Assembly (NCBI GenBank): GCA_947172415.1
Contig: OX359200.1
Location: 5,396,501 to 5,460,500 of the forward strand
Source: Chondrosia reniformis
Taxonomy: Eukaryota; Porifera; Demospongiae; Chondrillida; Chondrillidae
Direction of reading: 5' to 3'
Length of the DNA stretch: 64,000 bases
Positions 1 to 11,830 of the stretch are shown one piece after another (position 1 is the first letter of the stretch; each line of letters starts with the position of its first letter). The position numbers and the translations under genes are program-made. The notes beneath the pieces are model-generated. The model had not been told where the DNA came from. It was given only the letters and a program-made list of their open reading frames with translations, and searched no databases.

Positions 1-3000
1 GGCTTTACAACGGCAATCGGCTATGCCATAGTTGGTCCGAAAGGCTTCTATACCACGATCCAGGATGAGGTCTGGTGCACTTGGGTAAGTCTCTTCGGGA
101 CAGTTCATCATTCGCCTGTTGACCACTCGTTTGCGATAGGCTACTAATGTATAGAGTAGGTTACTGGCAAGAGTGTTGCGACGTTATTTGGGACGATTGT
201 GATGGCTCTCGAAGTCCGAGTTTCGTAAGCGCAATGATTTGCGAGTAGAGATTAAGCCTTACATTCCACGTAAGGCTTGGGAGAGATTGGTAAAGTTTAT
301 TAACGGATAGCTTAATCACTTATAGGTACTAATAGTTATTATGTTATGTCAGATTTTCTCTAGTGAAGCGCTAGAACAGTACCATATTGACGATATTGCT
401 ACAGATTTTGATATGCTCATCTTAAACATTTACTGTAATGGTACCAAAATGTCAAAATATGCTGGATTGATTAACGTAGGCTACATTTAAAGTAAACCAA
501 TCGCAATTTTGTGTCTCTGAGAAACCAAAGAGACTTCTTTGACTCATTGCCCTCTCTAATTGATTTGTAGGCATTGCTGAACATGGCGTGCTGTTGTTTG
601 TTTATATCCGGGCAATTGATTGTGAGCAAAGTGTTTGGGAAGCTCAGAATATGTGAACTTCAGGTCAGTCGTTTCCTTGTGGTTTGAATGTGTACTTATG
701 CGTATGAAAGTGTAGAGAATTTCCTAGACCATAACTCTAAGTGGCTGAAAAACTATGTGTATTACAAATGTGATATGGTTTAATTTGCATATGAGCATAC
801 ATACTATACTGCATACAGTACATTTTGGGTTGGTTGTCCAGACTGGACATTGCAATCGTTAATTGCAAAGGTTATCGACGCATGCATGGTGAGTGAGTGA
901 AAGTTCTAGTGAAAGTTTGTTCAAATGGTATAGTCGTGAGTTACCCATTGCAACGTCCTGTCTGGACAATCGACCCAAAATGTACTGTAACACTTTTAAG
1001 AATCGCTAGACAACATCATATTAAACTCTACAGCATACCTATATACATGTGTGAAGTGGTAATAATGGTATTTGAAATTGTAGAGCTTCAGTAACACAAG
1101 TAATTAATAACAGAAATTGAATGTTCAATTTTCTATTAATGTGTTGCTGATGTTCAATTACCATATGTATACATATGTATGTATGTACATATGTGAGAAA
1201 TTTACTGCATGGCTGACATATACTGTATGAATATGTACTATCCATAACCTTAGCAACTCTTTCCATAAATTGAATATTTCAACCCAATGGTTTCCTTAAA
1301 CTTTTTTTATTATGAATGCAACAGTTACACATTATAATTTAACATGTTGAATGTACGTAAGTTACATAATGAAATCCATGGGTAATTTTTACATTATTTG
1401 ACGCACACTATAATCTTTTTTATTATGTGCCTTTTTACTTGTATTTTGAGAAGACTCAATAAATTTAATTTAATGGACTGGCTTATATACATGCATGCAT
1501 ATTATAGCCCACCACATTTAGGGGGGACCCCCTTGCATGGAATCTTGGTTACCCAAATATTAAATATGTTAGTAACACACTATTCATTAATTAGCTCAGC
1601 TTATCGAGTGATAAACCTGGGAATGCACTGGGATTAAGACTAAGATTAAAATTTTCAGGGAAGTATGCCCCCTATTACATATGAACAACAAGGAAGCTTT
1701 ATCCCCAACAGTTTCACAGTGGGATTTTTACTCCTTCTCCCTGGCATTTTTGTCTAAAGGAAGCCACATACAGACATGTGTGTATACGTACGTATATGTT
1801 TCCATATATGTACGTTGTTTGTACCCTTTTTTGGCAGCATCTGAGGGACAAGTTTTGGAATTTTGTCTTCTATAAGTTCATATTTGTCTTTGGGGTGATG
1901 GATGTTCAGAATGTTGGTGACATACTAGGCTGGTGCATGTGGTTTGCGGCACTTGGATTTTTCTCGCTGATCAGCCAACTGTGCAGGGATAGGTTTGAAT
2001 TTGTGAGTTTTAGCCACCAGAGCACTCTTACAATGTACGTACATGCATTAGAAATAATCACTGGGAGATATTACGTACATCACCAAGTGACCGAAATCTG
2101 ATTTGGTTGGGAGACCAAAGTCCTATTAAATAACAACCAGTGCGTCCGATGTACATATTATCTACCTGTGCATCATAGCCTTTGTACTGGCCTAGTGAAG
2201 TTAACTCCCTAAGAACCTGTATGGATAGTCACCTCTCTATAGGACAGTCATTTGTGTACCATTCTCACTTTGATTACATATGTCTGAAATCTAAATGCTG
2301 CATTATTATGTACATACATAGTGAAATGGGAGTTAATTGCACTAGGCCAGTGCAAAGGTTAAAATGTGATAGAAATAATCACCAATACACCTGACCAACC
2401 AAGTGACCAAAGTCTGATCTTGGTTGGGAGACCAAAGTCCTTTATCAGTGATTGCCAATCAGTGATCATTTCTATCACATAAGTATATAAACTTCTGATA
2501 GTCCAGTCGGCCATCTTAAGCAGCCTGATAATTAGTAGCTGCATCAATATTAGGTATTGGACAGTTTACTTAAAAGTATACATACAAGGACTCACAAAAG
2601 ATCAAGAAGAAGACAAAGATTCCCAGGGTCACTGATGAAGGGTAGAATTCCAAGAAACAGCTGTCTGGCCCAGTGGAGAAGAAGAGAAAGGAAGGAGAAA
2701 ACTTTTGTATCCTCACCCTGAACGCTCACTATAGGCCTTTACTCTAAAGTATGTACGTAGATGTAGCATATTGAAAAATGATTATTCATGTGAATAACAA
2801 TGTATGTACAAACTATTTGTTGTTCTACTTTCAGCTCTCATTTTCCCCGAATATTCCTGTTTCGTCTCATCTTAAAGTGGTAGCCCTATTAAGTGGAGTC
2901 TTAGTTTGTTGTGGGATATTACTTATGGTTTGCACAGTTGTGGGATGGCAGTTTGGAATCAGTTACTTCTCTTTCCTATCTTCAGAGGTACGCATGCATG

Positions 3001-6000
3001 TACACATGTACATTGAACTATTGAATAGGCTCATTGTTCTATTATTGTTGCAATGCAAACTATTGTTAGTGTTGTATTGTTCATGTGTACTTTATGTACG
3101 TAGTTAATCCTACATGTACACACACGTACATTCGTACATGAATTATCTATTATCATACCCAATTGCAAAGCTTTATAGATTTGTCCTAAGTCATTAGTCT
3201 AAGAAATTGTGTTTTAGTCTGTTCATTCTCTTTATGTTTCCTTAGCTTAATGGATGAGGATACAGTTAGGCTTCTTTTCTTCCTTTCTCTCCACTGATAT
3301 ACACTTCAGTATACACGTGTCTATACTCTTCTTTTCTAGGTGTTTATACTGTCAATGAGAACAGTACATATATTGATTAAGTAAGTTTATTGTACATAAC
3401 TTAAGCAAATCAATAAAGAGAATGGATTAATACGTATTAAAGTATGTACATATCCCTAACTTTTTATTACAGAGCTGTAGAGAAGGGTCTGGTTGGTCAG
3501 ACAAGTATGTAGGAACTACGTAGTACAGCCCTTATAAGGAATAATTGATTTAGAAGCTAAAGTGTACATGCATGATCTTTTAAACATGCTACATCTACTT
3601 TAGAGTAAAGGCCTATAGGGAACTAAGCCTAGTGAGAGCTTTGATACATACACTTATGTACATACGTACTTGCATAGATACGTACGTACACACCTACAGA
3701 TGTGTATGAAATGTATTATGCAGTAAAATGTCTATTAGGGAGTCAATTAGAGATGTGTCACTGACACAACAAAATGGCTACCCTATGTATGTACGTATAT
3801 ACGTAGGGTCTTCCTGTTTCTGTCTATGTACTGTAGGTACATAATTCATCTCTGGGACATGCATCACAACGGCCCCTGGGAACATCGGCTGGTGTACATG
3901 CATTATTTTGAAATTGTTTTGGAGTTAGCTGCTCTCTCTGTGGACTTTCTTCACCATCTGCACATGATTGTATGTTCAGTTAGTTCAATAAGGTCTCCTT
4001 ATGAGATGCCTGTATGGTACAGTACATCTTGTTACAGTGGGAAATCATTGGATATTAAGTCTACAAGCCTCAAGTGATTAAAGTATTATTTAACTGTTGA
4101 ACTATTTAACGGCAATGAGCAGAAACCTATATACGTACATACTTAGTCATCCAAAATGGCAAAAAAGCTACAGATAGTTTGTCCCCATTTTGTACTTAGT
4201 GCAGTTATATATAAACGTAGGTGGCAAGGACCCTCTAGTTGTTTATAATTTGCCAACTATGAAAACCCTATCTTTGAGATGGTTCATCTTTTAGTCTTAT
4301 GAGTGTCTACAGACGCAATTGGTTCTTTTAGGATTTGGACATTTTGACCCTAGAAATCCTTATCATCTAATGAAAAACTTGTGGTTTTGTAATAAAAGAA
4401 GATTGAGGCTGTAGCTAAGCACTCCTACTATGCAAGCCACTTAATGCATAAATATCAATTCATATCCTATTACCTATGTATAATACATTTTGTCTGTATA
4501 TGGATAAGTGTGTACTCTCTGTGAAGTCCTATCATGTGTGTTCCTTGTTTTGGACTCGTTAGCTGTGGGGTAATTGGTTTCCTAGCATGGCAAGTCTTGT
4601 TTTGATGATGAAGCTCAGGTTTCTTTACCAGGAGATCCAGCAAAAGTTTAGGAAGCACAGAACATATCTCCAGATTAGTAACACACTGGAAAAACAGTTA
4701 GTCCCTGTAGCTCTACTTTTAATTAGGAAACAGGATCTTTTCCTCTTAGTTGTATGGGCCTATTTTAAAATCAACAAGTATACACACATTTAAGGTTCAT
4801 TCTAACAAAACATGAAATGTACATATGTATCAATACATTTTAATTATGAAATATGTGCAGTAAATATTTTCCCTTTTCTGCTTCATTTTTGTAAATAATC
4901 AGGTTTAGTGCACGTAAGACTAGGTAGCAATATATGTAGCTACATAACTTCTTCCTTCAAGTAGTCGGGTTCTACTGTATGCATCTCTAGTTGATTAATA
5001 GATTATTTACCAGCTTAATAGCTCTCTAAGGAATGCTGCAGATGTTACACTATATGTAGCAGTTTTTACTGTAATGCTTTTAACAATGGCCTTTCAAGTG
5101 TAACTGTTCCTTTTTAATTGTTTTGACTTTCTTAAATCATAGATTATATGAACTATGTATGTAGTCTACCTATAACCTATGCTTAAAAATATTATACATA
5201 TAATGAGTTAAGTCACATATTCCTGTATGGGAATGTGGTATGGTTATGTTTTCGGTATTGTTTACTTTTGTGCACAATCTGTAGATTTCCCCTAGCTTTG
5301 CCATCAGAAATTCAAGGAAATGAGTGTCCAATCTGTTGGGAGCCAATGCAGCAAGCTAGAAAGTTACCTTGTGGACATGTCTTTCATACGTACGTAAGAG
5401 TTTATATTAGATATTGAACAACCATACATACGTACATATTAGATATTGACACAGTAAAGGGTATTTGCATTCAATAAAGACCTGTGGATCGAAACGGTCA
5501 ATTTCTGTATCTAAATAGTAACGCTGATGCTCAAGGATAATCTATTTTCTATACGTATTAGATAATTGGACAACAAATGCATCCATTTATTTGCTTTGTT
5601 ATTTGCACATTTAAGGGATTGTCTTCGTGGTTGGCTGCAGCAGGATCTCAGCTGTCCCTACTGTTGGCACTCCCTCAAAGATGCGGTAGGAAGAGGGGAG
5701 AATGAAGAAAGTGCATCTTTTGGAAGAAGCAACAATGCTGGTAGGCCTGCTACAGGTAATCAGAGGAATGTACCCATCAGGTGAGCCTGTATACTTGTAC
5801 GTATATACGTACGTACGTACATACTATAAAAGTTTAGTAAAGACCAAACGGAAACCAAACACAATATCAACTGCTTGATAGTTCAACCAACAAAGACATA
5901 TTCAGAAAACTAGGTTTATTGTTTCTGTTTATTAAGAGATTTAGAATCTTAAAACTGAAAGAGGTTTAATTTTAAAGAGAGTGTTCAGTTGGTCTGGTTT

Positions 6001-7953
6001 AGGAATGTGTTTTGCTGCTGAATATGTACGTATGCAATAATGTAAACCATTTTTGTTTTGTTTTTTGTTTGTTTTTATTGTGTAGGAACCGGCTCCTCCA
6101 CTTCAATGGTAGGTTCTTGGAGAAACAAAAGATGATATCAATTTATTCTTACTGTGCCAAATTATCTTTGAGATGAGTCTTTGAGCATTTAGAGATATAG
6201 TTTGTTTCTTTCTATAAAAGAGGCGAGCTCCATCAGTCACCATTAGTTGCTGAAGAAGACCACAAGGGTTGAAACATCCATTTCTAAAGAAACAAACTGT
6301 ATCTCTAAATGCTCAAAAGACTAAAGATGAACAAAGGATCTAGGAATACCTAATTGATCTAAACTACTTATATCTTACTATGTACGTAGGTACATACCTG
6401 GCCAGTTGGCTTCCAACCTTCTCGGTGGAGGTGCACGACACTGAGTTGATGTGGCTGCATGAAGCGGAGGAACTGTACAGACAAGTAAGTTCACAGGGCT
6501 TGAGAGTACCTATGTTGCTATAGCAACAACTACATACGTATGTACCTCTTACTACATTGTTCACTTCAAATTTGGCACTATTGAGGTGTATGATATCATA
6601 AACCGGTACAAAGTTATAATAATGTACATATGATGATATCCATAGTGTATCATTTTACAATCATAATTGTTGCATTAAATTTGTGGTAACTGGAAGAATG
6701 TTTTGTATACGTATAATAAAACATATTCACTGTACAGTTCCTTTTACTAGAAACTTGATTATCCTTAAGCATCAGCAGCACTACTTAGATACAGAGATTG
6801 AAGACTTTGACCGGCAGGTCTTCATCAACAATGAAGATGCAATCTGTTTAATTAGAGAAAGGGGGTTCCAATAGTGTTGTTGATGCTCAAAGATAAACAT
6901 TTTTTATTATGAATGTAACAAATATCCCTTACTATTTCCTTTACTGTGTATGTACGTATACGTATACGTATCTATGTATTAACTTACAGGCAGAGACGAT
7001 TAATAGTGTGTATCCTCATGTACCACTTTCATCCATCATAATTGACCTCACAAGAACAAGATCACCTGACCAGACAGCTGATAACATCATTAACGGCACT
7101 ATATACATACCATCTGAACAAGTAAGGTTACACTACATATTAATACTGTTGATTCACTTTCTTAATGGATTGAGCTACCTACGTAAGTCTGCTAGTTTGT
7201 ACTAGTTTGATAGAATTATTTCAATTTCACCATGACTTCCCCTTGATCGTAATACTTAAAGTGCTAAAGTACTTTATTCATTATTGTTATTCCTGAGTCC
7301 CCTTTGCCAATGTTTTAGAGCATCGAAGGATGTTTTGACATTTAGAAAAGCGAAACACAATTGCAAATAATTGAATGTAACCAATAATGAGGTGATGATA
7401 ATATACGTAGGTTGGCCATGTTTTATAGCCATTCCCCTCACTTAGAGAGTACTACCTTATTCTCTGGTTAAATTAATATTATCTTAATAATCTTAATCAA
7501 GCTTTTAAGTGCAAGAGGAAGGATGCCATTTAAATCATTTTGGTAGTTAAAGCTCAAACCATTACTTGATTTGGTTTGACTTTTGTGTTGTTTTCCCTGA
7601 TTCCTAACAAGTTCTTAAAGTAAGATAATTTCATAATGATTCTCTCTTGGTTGATTAGCTTTCCTTCTCTTACGTAAATTACTCCTTTAACCCTGATGTT
7701 GACAGCACCTGAGCTGTCAAAAATGTTGAGTGAAAGAATTGTAAAGGAGTAATTTATATAAAAGAAAAGTCTTAAAGATTGACTCTTACCTTTAATTTGT
7801 TAGCTTGGAGTGTCCAGCAGAAGTTCATCTAGGTCTACCACAGGAGCAGAAGTTGCAGATCAGATAGAAACTCGTGCTGTGTCTTTGGATCCACCTTCAA
7901 ACTCCAATTCCTCCACTTATCATCGACGACCACATGAACCCCAAAATAAATAA
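1..7953 (+). CDS. AMFR: AMFR/gp78-like ER ubiquitin ligase, 3' part (5' end outside window)
   Basis: This is a membrane-embedded RING E3 ligase of ER-associated degradation. The exons I can support are 1-84, 571-663, 1838-2002, 2835-2987, 3340-3380, 3837-3969, 4563-about 4706, 5296-5389, 5616-5780, 6086-6108 (23-nt microexon), 6390-6484, 6990-7121 and 7804-7953 (stop TAA). Hydrophobic membrane segments come first, including the conserved DKFWNFVFYKFIF stretch. The RING follows (CPICWEPMQQARKLPCGHVFH, split from CLRGWLQQDLSCPYC), then SWLPTFSVEV and a CUE domain (VYPHVPLSSIIIDL). Gene order and motifs match animal gp78 closely, and all phases agree except the 4706/5296 junction, where a phase-0 donor meets a phase-1 acceptor. 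A missed microexon or a sequence error could explain that. The protein stops about 50 codons after the CUE exon, without recognisable G2BR or VCP-binding helices. Confidence 0.95.
814..989. mobile_element. MITE, TACAGTA-ended family, copy 1 (AMFR intron)
   Basis: Short element with imperfect terminal inverted repeats starting TACAGTACATTTTGGGT and ending in the reverse complement, plus the internal words GCATGCATGGTGA and AAAGTTTGTTCAAATGG. Related copies lie at 13311-13382, 41537-41690 and 59177-59350. The TA at each end suggests a Tc1/mariner-like non-autonomous element; that is inference from the ends only. Confidence 0.7.
2046..2480. repeat. Dispersed repeat (GGTTGGGAGACCAAAGTCC family) with a foldback
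   Basis: The word GGTTGGGAGACCAAAGTCC occurs twice (about 2105 and 2425) and similar text recurs near 57560-57660 and 61030-61135, usually beside TTTCTATCACAT. Between the two copies lies a foldback whose arms at 2179-2212 and 2329-2358 (ACTGGCCTAGTG and CACTAGGCCAGT) are inverted. It lies in the AMFR introns and has no coding signal. Confidence 0.6.
2595..2755 (+). repeat. Dispersed repeat with hammerhead-like core, copy 1
   Basis: CTGATGA is at 2632-2638 and GAAAC at 2654-2658. The presumed cleavage triplet GTC is at 2663-2665. Helix I strands GGGTCA (2626-2631) and TGGCCC (2666-2671) pair over six positions, with one G-T wobble. A purine-rich stretch and a CTATAGG tail follow, as in the copies near 8.1, 27.4, 29.5, 36.4 and 60.1 kb. 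It lies in an AMFR intron. Confidence 0.6.
6165..6330. mobile_element. Foldback element in AMFR intron with degenerate hammerhead-like centre
   Basis: Arms at about 6170-6214 and 6280-6325 are inverted copies (TTTGAGCATTTAGAGATA against TATCTCTAAATGCTCAAA). The centre carries GAAGACC, a 5-base loop, GGTTGAAAC, which resembles the core of the 52924-53153 foldback but has CTGAAGA instead of CTGATGA. Confidence 0.6.
7672..7757. repeat. Small inverted repeat in last AMFR intron
   Basis: AAATTACTCCTTTA and TAAAGGAGTAATTT face each other about 55 bases apart, with an inner palindrome-like GACAGC...GCTGTC. It looks like a tiny foldback MITE. No TSD was resolved. Confidence 0.5.
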
Positions 7954-8074
7954 TTATGATATAATTGTTTTAATTTGTATTTTCAGGTGCATATGTATTT
8001 TCCTGCAAGTAACATCTGCTTTAATGTAAAATTGTTATTACCAGTTTTTATACTGAATTGACTATTCCATCAGA

Positions 8075-8240
8075 TTAAAAGCCTATAGGGAACTAAATTT
8101 GGTGGGAACTTGGGACGATGATACCATTTTCAATTTTTTTTTTCTTCTTTTGTTCCACTGTTCCAGACAGCTGTTTCTGAAATTCCTCCCTTCATCAGTG
8201 ACCCTGGGAATATTTTTGTCTTTTTCTAGAGCTTTTGTAA
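8075..8240 (-). repeat. Dispersed repeat with hammerhead-like core, copy 2 (minus strand)
   Basis: Read on the minus strand it gives CAGGGTCACTGATGAAGGG, then GAAACAGCTGTCTGG (CTGATGA is the complement of 8192-8198). Helix I pairing is only partial in this copy, so it looks decayed. The interval between AMFR and the next gene otherwise shows nothing recognisable. Confidence 0.55.
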
Positions 8241-8815
8241 ATCCTTGGCTTTATATACACAATGGCAAATTAACAATCACACACACATGCAAATTAACAG
8301 AGGAAGAAACAATTACAGTATCATTTCAAGACAGGTCCAGGGGTTCAATTAAAAAAGATTAAGTGCAATCCCACCTACATATGTATGTGTCAATTCCTTG
8401 GAAACGTCTTGTGCATGGGCACCTCAAATACAGCTGTCCCAAAATATACGTCTTATCACGCACTAGCTATATGTAATCAATGACATTTTAAAAGCATTAA
8501 ACATTCAACTGCAGAAAATATATTATAAAAATAGTAAAAGGCACTTTAAAACATCCAATCTTGCAGCAGCCATTTTATTAATATAGCTATAGCATCCTAT
8601 ATACATGTACGGTTAATCTTGCAACATGCTGAAAGTGAAGTGGAAAATGACTGCACACAACTTGTTGTGATAATAATAATTACAGTATAACTCATGCATG
8701 TAATATAATGTTCAGTGTATTAATAGATGTTTGACAACTATTTACTGCTCAGCAAGACTAGCATATAGTTTGGATAGCCATGTATATAACTACATAGTGT
8801 TGGGAGATTCCAAAT

Positions 8816-11335
8816 TTACAAGTAGTCATATCTCTGAGTGGAACGTCTTGCACAAACACAAACACCACAACAACAACAAATGCAGAGACATATTGGTACA
8901 CAAATAAGCAACAAACAGAGTGCCAAGAGACCAATACCAAGTCCTACTAATTGGCCAATTGTCCAATCTGTAAAAATAGAAAAAAAGAGGCATTTGATGG
9001 ACAGAAGGAATACTATACATTTTAACATTTCTTTAAATTCAAAAGTAACTTAAAAGGAATATAATTAATTAAATTATATCCATCAATATCCATGTTCACA
9101 TAACACAAAGTTATGACTTGTAACTATAACAACCTGACTGGGTGACAGACATATGGTTTGGTTTCCTATACAGACATATTACTGGGATGTCTGTATAGGG
9201 TACCATACCAAACTGATCCATTTTATAGTTGATTAAAACAGTTTTTCAGATAACTCCAGTCCAGATAACCCAGTCATGACTTTAGAGTTGGTAGATTTGT
9301 CAGGAAATATACATTAAGCTACTACTCACAACAACTGATTGCAGCTTGATTTCCAGCACATGTTGCAGAGACGCTTGTATAGGTACAGTCAAATGTCTTC
9401 TTACTGCCACTTTTGGTGTAACCGGTGCAAACCAGATTCGATATTAGTGACGTGTTTGAATCATCATTAATCCTATATACATACATAAAGGTATATAAGA
9501 AGCTATCAGACAACAGCATGCACATACGACGGTTTAGCCTAATGAAGCTGGGCTTTGCCAAATGTGTGTGATAAGCAATACAAAAGCTTTAAAATTGAGA
9601 ACTTATGATTTATATTACTTTTTAAGATTACTATGAATCTCTGAGTAGTGAAAATGATTTAGGGGTACATTTCCCTCCAAGTCTAAGTAAATGAGGTCTG
9701 GAATCATTTCTTTAAAATGAAACAATTTCTTGGATCACCCTGCACATCTAGTTGACCACTTTTGAAAGGACAAAGTCATCGCTGACAGGCATCCAATTCT
9801 TAGTAACCATAGCAACAGTGGGCATGCAAAAATCTATCAAAGGGGGCCACCTAAGTGTAGTCTCACTTGATTGGCTCATATGACCATCAGACCCTTTATC
9901 CGAAATGGAGGTCTGAAGGTTTTGAAGATTCCAACATGTAAATTTAGAGTTGTTAAACAGTTGGACTTAACCTTTTAGCAGCTGCGTTAAAGTGTAAACG
10001 GTCCACCCATTATCAGCCGATAGCCATTATAATGGCACAAGAATATAAGCGACATTTACTGACCGTTAAACAAGCTGTTTTCGGCATTGTTAATTTGGAT
10101 TTCCTTAAAACAAACTTCACTGGACGTTAAAAGAAGAATGGAGTTCATTTGACCAAGAAACGCTAAGTATACTAAGCCTGCCCCAAGGCAGCCATTTTGG
10201 TTCCTTTTAGTATATGGTGGCTATCGGCTGATAAAGGGTGGGATAAATAAGTACAAGTACTTATCTCATAATTCAGGTTACATACCCAAAAGTGCCAGTT
10301 GTACCTCTGTCCGTGACCAAGTACCACCCAACGCTAAGACAGCCAATTTCTCCAGTCAAAGTGTCAACACTACCGCACACTGGTGTCTTAACTGGGACTC
10401 CAAATTCATTAACGATAGTAGCAACCAGGTATCCTCTTTGATTACCAGGATCTCCACCGATCTCAAGATTAATTACATTTGCACCAGCCACTGGAAAGAT
10501 TTGAAAAATAAAACAAAGTATGGCATATGGCTAATGCATGTATAAATTATATTGAGACTTAAGACTTATGTTCAATTCAATTCAATTCAATTCAATATTA
10601 GAGTGCACCATGCCACCTGGTGGCACTAGGACTCAATGCGGTCCAATGCAGCACTATACACAGCAAACAAACAAACCAAAACAATATAGATGATCAGTTG
10701 ATGATAACACTAAGATGACGTACATTCCTAACTAATGTTTTCCGAAACGAGCATACCGCATTGACATAATAATAGATACAAGTAGTTCGAGTAAATTCGG
10801 GGGGCGGCAGCCCCACGAGTTTTTAAACTGGCCGCATCGTTGGGATTTAATATATATATTCGTAATACTAACGATTGAGGACGCTTAAGTGTCCTGAACT
10901 TTATAAATAACGATGGAAAAGCTTCGTTAACTAAAGCTTCCTGAACGTCGCCATTTGCAAAAACGATGTATTGACGTATAAATTAAGTGTTACAATAGTT
11001 ACGTATGAACAAGTATTATACATATATCGATGTATAAAATAACTGTTATAATAGTTGCGTATGAACCCGTATTATATACATATATATATATCTTTATATC
11101 TTTCCGTAACATGAAGCCGTACAACGTAATCGGCAAATGAAAACAATATAAGGGGCTGCCTGCGGAACCCCTTAAAAATGTTATAGTTCCTACATGTACG
11201 TGATAGTAGGTAAGCTGTGCCTTCTTGACCTTCTGTGTGGGACTGTATATTTAAATGGACAAAATACCTTACAGTTTGTTTAATAAACTTACCGGAGAAT
11301 AGAGGAAGAAGGACAATTATACCAAATAAAAGCAT
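8816..11335 (-). CDS. Tandem paralogue A: small single-pass Cys-rich membrane protein (unrecognised family)
   Basis: Four exons, 11293-11335, 10286-10490, 9330-9472 and 8816-8967, join in phases 1, 2 and 1 to give 543 nt, about 180 aa. Exon 1 encodes a signal peptide (MLLFGIIVLLPLFS). Exon 2 encodes a conserved module with EIGGDPGNQRGYLVAT and VCGSVDTLTGEIGC. Exon 3 holds a second Cys module (CTGYT...CTY...CAGNQAAISC). Exon 4 encodes one transmembrane helix ending in a run of cysteines (CICCCCGVC) and a basic tail (ARRSTQRYDYL). The predicted topology is a secreted N-terminus, one helix and a short cytoplasmic tail; juxtamembrane cysteines suggest palmitoylation, by inference. I do not recognise the family. 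Two neighbours share every intron position, so the three arose by tandem duplication. Confidence 0.8.
10565..10830. repeat. ATTCA microsatellite plus dispersed repeat in paralogue A intron
   Basis: An (AATTC)n run at about 10571-10595 precedes GTGCACCATGCCACCTGGTGGCAC, a near-palindrome. A second copy lies at about 18371-18450 upstream of paralogue C. A GGGGGGCGGCAGCCCC word at about 10799 also appears in 22.3, 30.2 and 38.2 kb introns (GTGGGGGCGGCAGCCCC). The rest of this 0.8-kb intron shows nothing coding. Confidence 0.55.
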
Positions 11336-11830
11336 TATTTCAAGGTTTTTCCAAGAAGCGTTCGACACAAGGAGATTGCTAAAAAGTCAGCTCGACAACT
11401 CGTTCACGTGATGAGTCCGTATTTTAAACTAGGGATTAGGTGATATGATCTATGTAAGGATGGCCCGAAAAAACATGGCGGCCGCTGGTCTTATTACAAC
11501 AATGTCTGACAATTATAAGACACCTCTTCTCTACATGGAAAGGCTGTGGATTTATTAGCAGCAACAGGTGACTTTGTTACCTGGTTTACTTGGAACATTC
11601 CTTCCCAACATTCCTGCATGCATAGTTATATCTCACAATGTACAGCATTGAATTAGAAAATGAATACACAAAATTCTTAATAACAATGTAACTCACGCAT
11701 GCATGCAACAATGTGCTAACTTGTTCAACAAAAGTTTGAAAACTGTATGTATAGTGTTCAGTTAGGCCCTAATAGCCATATATGTAGTCCTAGGGTACAG
11801 CTGCTGTGTGTGTATGTAGTGTTAGGGTAT

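Noticed and set aside
6771-6873. Open segment with DFDRQVFINNEDAICLIRER between two AMFR exons
   Set aside because: The exon ending at 6484 joins directly and in phase to 6990 with good family similarity, so this is probably intronic or repeat-derived.
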